Shown here one piece after another: positions 41,892 through 51,284 of a stretch of 64,000 nt of DNA (within the stretch, counting starts at the first letter, position 1; each line of letters opens with the position of its first letter). Both the position numbers and the translations under genes were made by a program. This DNA is from Acidobacteriota bacterium (GTDB lineage: Bacteria; Acidobacteriota; Thermoanaerobaculia; UBA5066; Gp7-AA6), in assembly GCA_027307335.1 (NCBI GenBank), contig DAHUXD010000033.1, positions 1 through 64,000 of the forward strand. Reading direction: 5' to 3'. The notes beneath the pieces are model-generated. The model did not search any database. It was not told where the DNA came from and saw only the letters and a list, made by a program, of their open reading frames with translations.

Positions 41892-43532
41892 ATGGCCCTG
41901 ACCGCTGTTGCGCCCGTCGACGGTGCGGCCGCAACCCGCGTCATCGATCGCGAACGCCGCACGGTGTCGTCTCTCGTCGCTTGGCTCGCGGTCTGCTTCG
42001 TCATTCTGGTCGCCGCCACGATCCGAGTGCGCCTTCTCGACGTTCCGTTCGAGCGGGACGAGGGCGAGTACGCGTACCAGGGCGCGCTCGTCCTGTCGGG
42101 GATTCCGCCATACCGAATGGTCTATACGCAGAAGCTCCCGGGCACGCATCTCGTGTACGCCTTGTCGATGGCCGTGTTCGGGCAGACGATCCCGGGAGCC
42201 CGAGTCGTCCTCGTCATCGCTACCGCCGCGACGGCCCTCAGCGTGTTCCTTCTCGGTCGCCGGTTCTTCTCTCCCGTAGGAGCAGCCGGCGCCGCGGCCG
42301 CCTATGCGGTCTTCTCACTCTCGACGGAACTGCTCGGGCCATTCGGTCACGCCACGCATTTCGTCGCTCTCTTCGCGGTCTGGGGACTCCTGACGCTTTC
42401 GATTGCGATCGAACGCAGTCGGGATGTGCTCTATCTCCTGTCCGGATTTCTCCTCGGGCTCGGAATCCTGATGAAACAGCACGGCGCGTTTTTCCTCGTT
42501 GCCGCGGCCGTCTGGATCGCGACAGGGTCACGAGGAAGAAGGCTTTGGAATTTCGGCCTCGTCGTGGCTGGAAGCGCCCTTCCACTGTTGCTGCTCGGCC
42601 TCTGGTTTGCCCTCGTGGGAAGCCTCGGCGATGCCTGGTACTGGGTCGTCCGCTACGCGAGCGCTTACGGGACGATGCAGAGCCTTCAAGAAGGCTGGAG
42701 GAACCTCGTGTCGGTTGCATCGGCGTTCCTTCCGCAAGCGATTTTGCTGTGGCTCCTCGCCGCGGGCGGCGCAGCCCTCCTCCTCACCCGGCGCTTCGCC
42801 GGGACGACACGCATCCGCCTCGGAGCGCTGGCCCTACTCTCTTTTCTCGCCGTCTGTCCGGGGCTCTACTTTCGGGAGCACTACTTCCTTCTCTTCCTTC
42901 CCGCCGCCGCCCTCCTCGTCGGCTCGTCGGCGGACGCACTCGGCGCAATCCGCGGAAACGGACCGGTGATCGCGGCCGTGGCCGTTATCGTCGGATGCGG
43001 CCAGGCCCTCTGGGCTCAGCGTGAGATCTTCTTCCGAGCGTCGCCCGACGAGGTGTCGCGACTCATCTACGCGCCGAACCTGTTTCCGGAGTCGTACGAG
43101 ATCGCTCGCTACATTCGGAACCACACGAAGACGGATGACACGATCGTCGTGTTCGGCTCGGAGCCGCAGATTCCCTTTTATGCGCATCGTCGTTCCGCGA
43201 CCGGGTTTGTCTTCGTGTATCCGCTCATGCAGACGCACGGCGACACGCACGCGATGCAGGAAAGGATGGTGCGCGAGGTCGAGTCGGCTCGGCCCGCCTA
43301 CGCCGTCCTCATCAAAGCGCCGACGAGCTGGCTCGAGCAGCCGGACTCCGACCACTTCATGCAGGACTGGGCCGTGCGGTACCTCGACCAGAACTACACG
43401 CTTGCGGGCCAGGTGCTCGTGACCGACCGCGGAAGCCGCTACCTGTGGGACGAGGCGGCGCTCCAGACTCCCGTCGGTGACGCCAGTCAGGCGCTGGTCA
43501 TGCGCCGGAGGGATCTTGCACCCGGCCACTGA
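41892..43532 (+). CDS. Membrane glycosyltransferase, ArnT/PMT-like (GT39/GT83 type), 546 aa
   Basis: About ten membrane helices and the acidic motif FERDEGEYAYQGALVL after the first helix, the catalytic site of GT-C enzymes that use polyprenyl-linked sugars, followed by PYRMVYTQKLPGTHLVYALSM. The C-terminal 150 residues are a soluble periplasmic domain. It would transfer a sugar from a lipid carrier to a protein or glycolipid outside the membrane. The next gene, also a GT-C-like protein, overlaps it; the acceptor is unknown. Confidence 0.8.
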   Translation: MALTAVAPVDGAAATRVIDRERRTVSSLVAWLAVCFVILVAATIRVRLLDVPFERDEGEYAYQGALVLSGIPPYRMVYTQKLPGTHLVYALSMAVFGQTIPGARVVLVIATAATALSVFLLGRRFFSPVGAAGAAAAYAVFSLSTELLGPFGHATHFVALFAVWGLLTLSIAIERSRDVLYLLSGFLLGLGILMKQHGAFFLVAAAVWIATGSRGRRLWNFGLVVAGSALPLLLLGLWFALVGSLGDAWYWVVRYASAYGTMQSLQEGWRNLVSVASAFLPQAILLWLLAAGGAALLLTRRFAGTTRIRLGALALLSFLAVCPGLYFREHYFLLFLPAAALLVGSSADALGAIRGNGPVIAAVAVIVGCGQALWAQREIFFRASPDEVSRLIYAPNLFPESYEIARYIRNHTKTDDTIVVFGSEPQIPFYAHRRSATGFVFVYPLMQTHGDTHAMQERMVREVESARPAYAVLIKAPTSWLEQPDSDHFMQDWAVRYLDQNYTLAGQVLVTDRGSRYLWDEAALQTPVGDASQALVMRRRDLAPGH

Positions 43533-45231
43533 GCCCGCGCCCACGTCTGGTGGGAGTGCGTCCAACGTTGTCGCGATTGGCCTCGTCCTGCTCGTCGCAG
43601 CGCTCTACGCCCGCACGTTTCAGTTCGCCGCCCAGGGCGACTACGACGACGACGAGTACGTCTACACCAACGTCGACGTGCTACAGGGAGTGACGGCCGA
43701 GGGTGTCCGCTGGGCCGTGACTGCGTACCACGCGGCGAACTGGCATCCGCTGACGTGGATTTCGCACATGACCGACGTCGAACTCTTCGGGCGAGAACCG
43801 GGGCCGCACCATCTCGTCAATGCGGGATTCCACGCCGCGAACGCAGTCCTGCTCTTCTTCGTGCTGAGGGTGGCGACGGGAGCCTTCTGGCCGAGCGCGA
43901 TAGTTGCCGCCCTTTTCGCGGTCCACCCGCTCAACGTCGAAAGCGTCGCGTGGATCTCGCAACGCAAGAGCGTGCTCTCGACCCTCTTCCTCTTTCTCGC
44001 GATGGGTGCCTACGTATCCTGGACGCGGCACCGCGGGTTAGGCCGGGCAAGCCTCGTCGTGCTCCTGCTCGCTCTCGGGCTGCTGGCGAAGCCCATGCTC
44101 GTCACGGCGCCGCTGCTTTTCCTCGTGCTGGACTTCTGGCCTCTGAAAAGGCTCGAGTCACTTTCGGACCTGCGGCCGCGCCTGCTCGAGAAGATCCCGC
44201 TCTTCGCCGTCGCGGCGGGTTCGAGCGCGGCGACACTGATCGCGCAGAAGGCCGGAGGCGCCGTCGCATCGACCACCGACTATCCGATCGTCGAGCGGAT
44301 CGCCAACGCGCTCGTGTCCACGGTGCTGTACCTGCGCGACGCGGCGTGGCCAGGAAGGCTCGCCTGCTTTTACCCCCACCCGGCCTCGATCGGCGAGCGC
44401 ACGAGTCTCCTCGAGGCGTTCGGCGCGCTCATCCTTCTGCTCGTGTTCACTGTCCTGGCCGTCGTCTCCCGGCGAACGCGTCCCTGGCTCCTCTTTGGTT
44501 GGACGTGGTTTCTGATCGCGCTCGCGCCCGTCATCGGCCTGATCCAGGTGGGCTCGCAGTCCCGCGCCGACCGCTACATGTACGTTCCGATGATCGGGAT
44601 CCTCGTCGGCGTCGTTTGGGAGATCGCGTCGCGAGCCGGCGAGAACCTGGCCGCCCGAAGAGCCGCGGCGCTCGCGGGCGCGGCGACACTCGCGATCTTC
44701 GCCGCCATCGCGTTCGTCCAGATCGGGACCTGGCGCGACGGCGAGACGCTCAACACGCACGCGCTGCGAGTGACGCATCGCAATTGGCTCGCGGCAAACA
44801 ACCTCGGCACGTTCAAGATGAAGAAGAACGACATGGTGGGCGCGCTCGCTTCGTTCCAGGACTCCGCGCGATTCAAGACGGATTACGAGGAGGCCTACTA
44901 CAACGAAGGCGTCGCCCTGAACGCCCTCGGCCGATACCCGGAGGCGGTCGAAGCCTTTCACCGCAATCTCGATCTGGCTCCGAGGAACACGGACGGCTGG
45001 GACCACGTCGGTTATGCGCTCGTGGCTCTGAAACGATACCCGCAGGCCCTGAAGGCGTTCGAGACCGCGCTCTCTCAGAGGCCGAACGATGCCATGGCGC
45101 TCCACGGAGCGGCGGCGATGCACGACACTCTCGGCGATCGAAACGGCGCGCTCCAGTATCTCGCCCGCCTCGAGCAGGTGGACGACGTCCGCGCCATGGA
45201 GCTCCGACGGGACATGGGATTGTCGAAGTAG
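43516..45231 (+). CDS. TMTC-like membrane protein with C-terminal TPR repeats, about 571 aa
   Basis: About ten membrane helices in the first 420 residues with the GT-C-type early acidic motif QGDYDDDEYVYTNVDVL and HPLTWISHMTDVELFG, then tetratricopeptide repeats (YNEGVALNALGRYPEAVEAFHRNLDLAP, GYALVALKRYPQALKAFETALSQRP, GAAAMHDTLGDRNGALQYLARLEQ). This architecture is that of TMTC-type O-mannosyltransferase relatives common in some bacteria. I use TTG 43516, just after GGAGGG and overlapping the preceding gene by 17 bp; GTG 43477 is possible. With its neighbour it suggests O-glycosylation of exported proteins. Confidence 0.75.
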   Translation: MHPATEPAPTSGGSASNVVAIGLVLLVAALYARTFQFAAQGDYDDDEYVYTNVDVLQGVTAEGVRWAVTAYHAANWHPLTWISHMTDVELFGREPGPHHLVNAGFHAANAVLLFFVLRVATGAFWPSAIVAALFAVHPLNVESVAWISQRKSVLSTLFLFLAMGAYVSWTRHRGLGRASLVVLLLALGLLAKPMLVTAPLLFLVLDFWPLKRLESLSDLRPRLLEKIPLFAVAAGSSAATLIAQKAGGAVASTTDYPIVERIANALVSTVLYLRDAAWPGRLACFYPHPASIGERTSLLEAFGALILLLVFTVLAVVSRRTRPWLLFGWTWFLIALAPVIGLIQVGSQSRADRYMYVPMIGILVGVVWEIASRAGENLAARRAAALAGAATLAIFAAIAFVQIGTWRDGETLNTHALRVTHRNWLAANNLGTFKMKKNDMVGALASFQDSARFKTDYEEAYYNEGVALNALGRYPEAVEAFHRNLDLAPRNTDGWDHVGYALVALKRYPQALKAFETALSQRPNDAMALHGAAAMHDTLGDRNGALQYLARLEQVDDVRAMELRRDMGLSK

Positions 45232-45294
45232 CCGCCTCCGGGGAACGTTCCCGGCCGGTGGACTTCGATCGATCGAAGCCGTCCTAAACCAGCA

Positions 45295-45600
45295 CTAAGG
45301 GGTCTCGACCTCCCCCACCACACCCGCGACGTCCTCCAGAAGATTCAGCGAGCCGTGGTCCGTCAGGTCGAGGTGGAGCGGCGTCAGCGAGATGTACTTC
45401 TCCGCCACCGACGACAGGTCGGTCCTCTGCTCGATGTCGCCCTTCCGCGGCGTCGCGCCGATCCAGTAGTACGGGCGGCCGCGCGGGTCGATCTTTACGT
45501 CCTCGCCGTAGCGCCGCCAGCCGAGGCGACCGACGCGCACGCCCCTCGGCGCGCCCGCGGGGACGTTGACGTTGACGAGGGTGCCCGGCCGCAGCGGCTC
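45295..45600 (-). pseudogene. Truncated second copy of surE (3' third only)
   Basis: The translation reads GTLVNVNVPAGAPRGVRVGRLG, then RGRPYYWIGATPRKGDIEQ and SLTPLHLDLTDHGSLNLLEDVAGVVG, matching the last 95 or so residues of SurE at 46167-46928 with scattered differences. There is no catalytic N-terminal part; homology stops at about 45600, 5 bp from the end of the TonB-like gene. It is a remnant of a partial duplication. A shortened product from ATG 45540 is possible but would lack the active site. Confidence 0.85.
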
Positions 45601-45604
45601 CCCT

Positions 45605-46057
45605 TCACTCCCCCGACACGTCGAAAAACAGGGGAATCCTGATCGGATACGGAACGGCGACTCCGTCTCGTGTCGCCGGCGAATACCGCCACTCCGCGAC
45701 GGCCGCGAGGGAGTTCGTGATCATGTCGGGATCGCTCGCCCTGAGCACCTTCAGATCAGTCACGGACCCGTCCGTCTGAACCGTACCCTCCACGCATGCG
45801 AAGGCCGGTGACGAGTCTGTCGGGTGCTTTGGGTCGATGCTGTAAAGGAGTTGTGGCGGCGTCATCGTCGGATCAGGGCTTGCGGTCTCGGGTCCACAAA
45901 CATCCCCGGGCAATGTCGGTTGCGGCCCGCCGACTAGAGATGCGCAGGCCGCCGAGCTTAGAGACCCAACCGTTCCAATGGCGACCAACAGCCAGAACGC
46001 CGCCCTTGCCGGGTGGAAAGCCGCAGCGATGTGACCGTTCGCGGAGTTGGAGTTCAT
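45605..46057 (-). CDS. TonB C-terminal-domain exported protein, 150 aa
   Basis: An N-terminal hydrophobic segment (residues about 18-40, with a lipobox-like SSAAC) leads to a TonB/energy-transducer type domain: GTVQTDGSVTDLKVLRASDPDM and AAVAEWRYSPATRDGVAVPYPIRIPLFF. Small proteins of this kind are common and often regulatory rather than true TonB. It lies between the surE remnant and the complete surE, which makes it look like an insertion within, or a passenger of, the duplication. Confidence 0.75.
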   Translation of the reverse strand: MNSNSANGHIAAAFHPARAAFWLLVAIGTVGSLSSAACASLVGGPQPTLPGDVCGPETASPDPTMTPPQLLYSIDPKHPTDSSPAFACVEGTVQTDGSVTDLKVLRASDPDMITNSLAAVAEWRYSPATRDGVAVPYPIRIPLFFDVSGE

Positions 46058-46166
46058 CCCTGCGGCCCCGAAGGCTCCATGTCGATCTCCTCCCGAATCT
46101 TGCTCACCCGGGACTCTCCAAATCGCGCGTTGAAGGACTGAACGGGCGCCGCCTCCAACTCCTGCC

Positions 46167-46928
46167 TCACTCGATCGCCCCCACCACGCCCGCCACGTCC
46201 TCCAGCAGGTTCAGCGACCCGTAGTCCGTCAAATCCAGGTGCAGCGGCGTCATCGAGATGTACTTCTCCGCCACCGCCGAGAGATCGGTCCCCTGCTCGA
46301 TGTCGCCCTTCGGCGGCGTCGCGCCGATCCAGTAGTACGGCCGGCCGCGCGGGTCCCTCTTCTCGATGACGTCCTCGCCGTAGCGGCGCCGGCCCAGCCG
46401 CGCGACGCGCACGCCCTTCGGCGAGCCCGCGGGGACGTTGACGTTGACGAGCGTCCCCGGCGGCAGCGGCGTCTCGAGCAGGTGCCGGGCGAGGCGGATC
46501 GCGAAGGCGGCCGCCGCGTCGAACGTGAAGCCCGTCTCGATCTCCTGCGAGATCGCGACCGACGGGATGCCGATGAGCGTGCCCTCGAACGCGGCGGAGA
46601 CCGTGCCCGAGTACGTCACGTCGTCGCCGAGGTTCAGGCCCAGGTTGATGCCGGAGACGAGGAGGCGCGGCCGCTCGTCCTTCAGGAGATGGAGCACGCC
46701 CCAGTTGACGCAGTCGGTCGGCGTACCGTCCACGGACCAGCGCTGCGGGCCGACCATCTTCGCGCGGAGCGGATGGTGGAGCGTGAGCGAGTGGCCGGCG
46801 GCGCTGCGCTCCTGGTCGGGCGCGACGGTGAAGACGTCGCCGACCTCGGAGAGCGCGGCCGCGAGCCGCTCGATGCCCTCCGTGAAGACGCCGTCGTCGT
46901 TGGTGACGAGGATCCGCGGGCGCGTCAT
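46167..46928 (-). CDS. surE: 5'/3'-nucleotidase SurE, 253 aa
   Basis: SurE dephosphorylates nucleoside 5'- and 3'-monophosphates, usually in stationary phase. The acidic metal site ILVTNDDGVFTEGI is at the start, APDQERSAAGHSLTLHHPLR holds the phosphate-binding Ser/Asn region, and LLVSGINLGLNLGDDVTYSGTVSAAFEG is the second metal-binding block. The length is typical. The start overlaps the PspC gene by 4 bp. Its 3' end has a truncated copy 0.9 kb further left. Confidence 0.95.
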   Translation of the reverse strand: MTRPRILVTNDDGVFTEGIERLAAALSEVGDVFTVAPDQERSAAGHSLTLHHPLRAKMVGPQRWSVDGTPTDCVNWGVLHLLKDERPRLLVSGINLGLNLGDDVTYSGTVSAAFEGTLIGIPSVAISQEIETGFTFDAAAAFAIRLARHLLETPLPPGTLVNVNVPAGSPKGVRVARLGRRRYGEDVIEKRDPRGRPYYWIGATPPKGDIEQGTDLSAVAEKYISMTPLHLDLTDYGSLNLLEDVAGVVGAIE

Positions 46929-47158
46929 GCTCCCGGGGCGCCGGGTTGCACCGGGGGCGGCGGCGGCATCACGAACATCAGGATGACGTACGCGAGAATG
47001 CCCGGGAACGCGACCGACACGATCGAGACCAGCACGTAGGCCACGCGCACGACGGTCGGGTCGAGCTCGAAGTACTCGGCGAGACCGCCGCACACGCCCG
47101 CGATCATCTTGTGCTGCCGCGAGCGGGTCAGGCGGCGCTTCGGTTCGGTGCCGTTCAT
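46925..47158 (-). CDS. PspC-domain membrane protein, 77 aa
   Basis: A single PspC domain: RLTRSRQHKMIAGVCGGLAEYFELDPTVVRVAYVL followed by a hydrophobic helix (SIVSVAFPGILAYVILMFVMP) and a proline tail. Stand-alone PspC proteins occur in many phyla as small membrane stress proteins. It overlaps surE and the QueD-like gene by 4 bp each, so the three form one operon. Confidence 0.9.
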   Translation of the reverse strand: MNGTEPKRRLTRSRQHKMIAGVCGGLAEYFELDPTVVRVAYVLVSIVSVAFPGILAYVILMFVMPPPPPVQPGAPGA

Positions 47159-47571
47159 GGCGCGCCTCCTTCGTAGACGACGCTGTTTCTCTCGGTTTCC
47201 TGCAGGGCGACGCGCACGAGCCGGCCGGGCGCGACCCGGTCCGCGAGCTGCCCCCAGATCGCGACCGCGATGTTCTCGGCCGTCGGGTTGACGCCCTTCA
47301 GGAAGTCCACGTCGAAGTTCAGGTGCCGCCGGTCGAGCCGGCGCACGACCGACTCGTCCACGGCGCGCTTCAAGTGCCCGAAGTCCATGAGGTAGCCCGT
47401 CTCCGGGTCGATCTCCCCTTCGACGGTGACCGCGAGTCCGTACGTGTGGCCGTGGCCGTGCGGGTTGTTGCACTTGTCGAAGATGCGCCGGTTGGTCGCT
47501 TCGTCCCAGTCGTCCCGGTGCAGCCGGTGGGCCGCGGCGAAGTGGGACGTGGAGACGAGGCGCACGCGCAT
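47155..47571 (-). CDS. queD: 6-pyruvoyl-tetrahydropterin synthase / QueD family, 138 aa
   Basis: The zinc histidines are in SHFAAAHRL and NNPHGHGHTYGL, with the active-site cysteine in FDKCNNPHG and the Asp/His relay in GYLMDFGHLK and DRRHLNFD. Length and CxxxHGH spacing fit 6-carboxytetrahydropterin synthase (QueD, queuosine pathway) but a PTPS role cannot be excluded. ATG 47571 (MRVRLVSTSHF) is chosen over the longer frame to 47634, whose first 21 residues are low complexity. Confidence 0.85.
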   Translation of the reverse strand: MRVRLVSTSHFAAAHRLHRDDWDEATNRRIFDKCNNPHGHGHTYGLAVTVEGEIDPETGYLMDFGHLKRAVDESVVRRLDRRHLNFDVDFLKGVNPTAENIAVAIWGQLADRVAPGRLVRVALQETERNSVVYEGGAP

Positions 47572-47799
47572 CGCCTCGGATTCTAGCGCGCGGCCTGCGC
47601 CGCACGGGGGCCCGGCGCCGTCGGCTCCGTGCACGAATCGAGTTCGTCCGCTCGCGGACGGATCGCCCGTGTTTAACGCCCGTTCACGGGCACCCCGGTA
47701 CCATCGTCCTCAGCGAACGATGCGCGTCGGCAGACCGGCCCATCTCGGCTCATCGGCGGGATCGGCGCCGGCGTTCATCATGACCCGGACGGCCGGAGC

Positions 47800-49497
47800 T
47801 TGACGGCGGTGCCGCCCGCCATCGAGCCGGAGTGCCCTCGCTGCGGAGCCCGCACGGGGAACTCGCGGTTCTGCCCGTCCTGCGGCGCGCTCCAAGAGGC
47901 GTTCTTCCGCGGGCAGATCCTCGACGAGAAGTACGAGATCCTCGGGAAGATCGGCGCCGGGGGGATGGGCGAGGTATACCGGGCGCGGCACCTCCACCTC
48001 GACGAGATCCGCATCATCAAGGTCACCCGGCCGGACCCGGGCGGAGGGACTCCCGATCCGCGGCGCTTCCAGGAGGAGGCCCGCCTGGCGGCCCTCGTGC
48101 GTCATCCGAACGTGGCGGCCCTGCACGATTTCTCCCCGCGGCCCGACGGCACCTTCTACATGGTCTGGGAGTACATCGACGGCGTCACCCTGCAGGCCCT
48201 GCTGAGGAAGAGGCCGCTGCCCCTCGACCAGGCGATCGAGATCTCGCTGCAGGTTCTCGCGGGGCTCGAAGCGATCCACGAACAGGGCATCGTTCATCGG
48301 GACCTTTCGCCCGACAACATCATGGTGCGCGAGACGTCGAGCGGCCGTCTCCAGGCGAAGATCATCGACCTCGGAATCGCGAAGCGGCTCACGGCGGAGT
48401 CTCTCTCGATGACGGGCACCGGGATCTTCCTCGGCAAGCTCAAGTACGGCTCGCCCGAGCAGGCGGGCTCCCTGCGCCCGGGAGAGACGATCGACGCCCG
48501 GAGCGACCTCTACTCGTTCGGCGTCGTCCTCTACGAGATGCTCGCGGGGAAGGCGCCCTTCGAGGCGGAGACCCCGGGCGAGTACCTCGGCAAGCATCTC
48601 CACCAGCCGCCTCCCCCGCTCGACCTCGCCCGATTGCCTGCCACGGCGGGACCGACGGTCGCCGCGGTCGTCGCAAAGGCCCTCGAGAAGAATCGGGAGC
48701 GCCGGTTCCGGAGCGCGCGGGATCTCGCCGAGGCGCTCCGCGCCGTTTCGCCTGAGGCTGCGCCGGATCGCTCCATGGAGAACGAGGAGACGATCGCGAC
48801 GGCAACGCGGCCGGCCGGTCCGTCCGGGAAGCCCGCGCTTCGCTCGCTCCGGGTCGTCGCCGTGCTCGCGCTCGTGGCGGCCGGCGTTGGCGTGTGGCTG
48901 ACCACCCGCCGCGCGCCGGAGGCGGGTTCGGCGGGCATCATCCCGGCTCACCCGTCGCCCGCACCGACCCGCGGCGCGGCCGCAGCGGCGAATTCCCCGT
49001 CGCCTTCCCTTCCGCCGTCACCGAGCGACACGCCGCCCGCGCCGGCCGCGGTCGCGCCCGAGTCGAGACCGACCGCCAGGGACACGGCGGTCCGCACCGC
49101 CAGCCGCCGGGCCACCCGCACCCCGAGCTCCTCTCCCACCGTCGCGCCGTCGACGACCCCGACGCCGGCTCCTTTTGCCGTTCTGTTCACGACGCCACGG
49201 CCGGGACTCGAGCAGTGGAGGTCGAAGCCCATCGAGGAAAGGGCCCGAACGGCACAACAGCTCGCGCAGCGGGCCAACCGGGTCGTTTCGAAGAGGCCGG
49301 ACGCGTCCGAGATGGTGCCGTACCGCAAGGACGTGGCGGCGCTTCTGAAGTCCGAGACTCTCGGAGCGCTCGATCTGGGTCGTCCCCGCCTGGCGGCCCT
49401 TTTCTACAAGGCCTACCTGAGCCTCGATTTCGCTCCCGCGGATCCCGACCTCGCTCTTCGGATGAGCGCGCAGGCGCGCCAGCCGACGCCGCCGTAG
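47800..49497 (+). CDS. Serine/threonine protein kinase with N-terminal zinc ribbon, 565 aa
   Basis: A zinc-ribbon (CPRCGARTGNSRFCPSCGA) precedes a complete Hanks-type kinase domain (about 40-300): glycine loop GKIGAGGMGEVYRA, Lys in IRIIKVTR, catalytic HRDLSPDNIMV, DLG in IIDLGIAKR instead of DFG, and GSPEQAG. A transmembrane helix (VVAVLALVAAGVGVWLT, about 350) and a Ser/Thr/Pro-rich periplasmic stretch lead to a small C-terminal helical domain. TTG 47800 or GTG 47809 is the start; the site is weakly defined. Targets are unknown. Confidence 0.88.
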   Translation: MTAVPPAIEPECPRCGARTGNSRFCPSCGALQEAFFRGQILDEKYEILGKIGAGGMGEVYRARHLHLDEIRIIKVTRPDPGGGTPDPRRFQEEARLAALVRHPNVAALHDFSPRPDGTFYMVWEYIDGVTLQALLRKRPLPLDQAIEISLQVLAGLEAIHEQGIVHRDLSPDNIMVRETSSGRLQAKIIDLGIAKRLTAESLSMTGTGIFLGKLKYGSPEQAGSLRPGETIDARSDLYSFGVVLYEMLAGKAPFEAETPGEYLGKHLHQPPPPLDLARLPATAGPTVAAVVAKALEKNRERRFRSARDLAEALRAVSPEAAPDRSMENEETIATATRPAGPSGKPALRSLRVVAVLALVAAGVGVWLTTRRAPEAGSAGIIPAHPSPAPTRGAAAAANSPSPSLPPSPSDTPPAPAAVAPESRPTARDTAVRTASRRATRTPSSSPTVAPSTTPTPAPFAVLFTTPRPGLEQWRSKPIEERARTAQQLAQRANRVVSKRPDASEMVPYRKDVAALLKSETLGALDLGRPRLAALFYKAYLSLDFAPADPDLALRMSAQARQPTPP

Positions 49498-49520
49498 GAA
49501 CGGGCTCGCGAGCACCTCCG

Positions 49521-51278
49521 CTATTCGGGATGCTTCGGGTGTCCCGACTCCTTCGGCTTCGAGGCGGGCTTCCTGGGAGGCGGCTCGTGGCCCTTGCCCG
49601 TTTTCTTCGTGTGGGCGGTGGGCGCCGCGGCGTGTGGCGCGTGCGGCTCGGCGACGTGCGATGCGGCCGATGCGTTCGAGCCGCCGTAGGGCTTAGCGGG
49701 AGCGAGGCCCGACCGCACCGGCACGAGCTTTCCGTGGGACCCGGACGTGCTCGTGGCGCTCCTGGCGAGCGGCGCGGCCGACGATCCGGACGCCTGGCGG
49801 ATCTTCGCCAGCGCCGGGGCGCCGAGCGGCCGGCCGGGATGCGCGGCGAGCGCCGACTGCTGCGCGGCGAAGGGAACCGCCGCCGGCGCCGGCGCTCGAA
49901 GCGTGGTCACGGTTCGGGAAGCGACGGCCGCGGGAGGCCGCGCGACGGCGCTCGGGGAACCCGAGTGACCCAGAACGCTCGCCGGAACGGGCGCCGCGGC
50001 CGGTGCGGAGCCGGTCACGCGGGCCGATGCCAACGCCGACGGAGCGAGTGCGACGGCGGCAGGCCCGACCGGCCTCGCGAGCGTGACCGTTTCCCGGGAC
50101 ACGGCCGTGACCGCCCCCGGCACGGCGCGGTTCGCGTAGGCGACGCTTCCCGGGGTGACGGCCGTGACGTTGATGTTGATGTTGACCCGGCCCAAGTACG
50201 CCGGACCGTAGCGGTAGAACGGGAAGAAGGGCTCTCGCGGGCCGAGCGGAAACCACGCGAAACCACCGCCGACACCGAAGGACGCGCGCCAGCCGCCCCC
50301 GCCGAAGAACCCGACGAGCGCCGGCGCGTACCACGGTCGCACAGCGATCGGGCCGGGCGCCCAGACCCATGCCCCTCCCCAGAACGCCCAGCGCCCGTAG
50401 TGAAACGGCGCGAATCCCCACGGCGCGGCATCGATCCAGGTCCAGCCCCACGGCGCGACCCAGGCCCAGTGGCCAAATCGGTAGGGCGCCCAGCCGGCGA
50501 CGACGACGGTCGGCCGCCACACGGCTCCATACTCCGGGGCAGTCGTCCACGTGCCGTTCTCGGCGAGGTCTTCATAGCCGATGACCTCCGGGGAAACGTT
50601 GCCCTTCGGCGCGTTCGCGACGCGCTCGTCCCGCTCGCTGCTCCAGCGATCGAAGTCGTCGGCGGGAGCCGCCTCCGTCACGTCGTAGGTCAGGTCGTTG
50701 TCCGCGTCTCCGGTGATCCGGGCCTGCTGCTTCGCTTCCACTCGAAACGTGGAACCCGCGGCCAGGACCTCGGCTTCGCTTCCCCGGACCACCAGCTTCG
50801 TGGTCTCGGCGGGGCCGTCGAAGGCGATGCGGTAGAGCCCGGGCTTCAGCAGAGTCACCGAGGAGTTCGGCGAGTCGACCTCGACCCAGTCGCCCAGCCC
50901 GAGGCTCCAGAGCCGGACGATGACGGTTCCCTGCTGGACCATCACGTGCGCCCCATGGTCGTCGAGACCCAGGAAACCCAGCGACGTCGACGCGCCCATC
51001 CGCAGCGTCACGTTCCCGGCGGACAGCTCGGCGCGCGCCTCCTTGTCCGTCCAGATCTGATCGTTCGCGTGGAACGGATAGTTGAGCTCCGCGGCGGACC
51101 AGTCGTCCAGGCCGGCCGGCTTGAACGAAACGGCGCCCGCCATCGAGGAGAGCCGGGCGACGCGGCCCGGTGGGTCGTCCGCATCCGATCCTTTCGCACG
51201 GGCGGCCTGCTGTCCCGTTGCCATCGCGGCACTCGCGAGCGCGACGGCCACCGCGAGCAAGGCCTTTCTCGAGCGCAT
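49521..51278 (-). CDS. Exported FecR-like / DUF6600 protein, 585 aa
   Basis: After a signal peptide (LLAVAVALASAAMATG) comes a FecR-like beta domain (about 40-190: VARLSSMAGAVSFKPAG, VTLRMGASTSLGFL, SVTLLKPGLYRIAF), then the Trp/Tyr-rich repeats of DUF6600 (WAPYRFGHWAWVAPWGWTW, PFHYGRWAFWGGAWVWAPG) and a long Ala/Pro/His low-complexity tail to the C-terminus. I use ATG 51278 with GAGGTGG just upstream; a GTG at 51284 is the alternative. The family is frequent in Acidobacteriota-like genomes, with no known function. Confidence 0.8.
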   Translation of the reverse strand: MRSRKALLAVAVALASAAMATGQQAARAKGSDADDPPGRVARLSSMAGAVSFKPAGLDDWSAAELNYPFHANDQIWTDKEARAELSAGNVTLRMGASTSLGFLGLDDHGAHVMVQQGTVIVRLWSLGLGDWVEVDSPNSSVTLLKPGLYRIAFDGPAETTKLVVRGSEAEVLAAGSTFRVEAKQQARITGDADNDLTYDVTEAAPADDFDRWSSERDERVANAPKGNVSPEVIGYEDLAENGTWTTAPEYGAVWRPTVVVAGWAPYRFGHWAWVAPWGWTWIDAAPWGFAPFHYGRWAFWGGAWVWAPGPIAVRPWYAPALVGFFGGGGWRASFGVGGGFAWFPLGPREPFFPFYRYGPAYLGRVNININVTAVTPGSVAYANRAVPGAVTAVSRETVTLARPVGPAAVALAPSALASARVTGSAPAAAPVPASVLGHSGSPSAVARPPAAVASRTVTTLRAPAPAAVPFAAQQSALAAHPGRPLGAPALAKIRQASGSSAAPLARSATSTSGSHGKLVPVRSGLAPAKPYGGSNASAASHVAEPHAPHAAAPTAHTKKTGKGHEPPPRKPASKPKESGHPKHPE

Positions 51279-51284
51279 GTCCAC

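Noticed and set aside
45295-45540. The surE remnant as a functional small gene from ATG 45540
   Set aside because: It lacks the whole metal site and begins within a conserved strand; homology continues upstream of the ATG, so it is a fragment.
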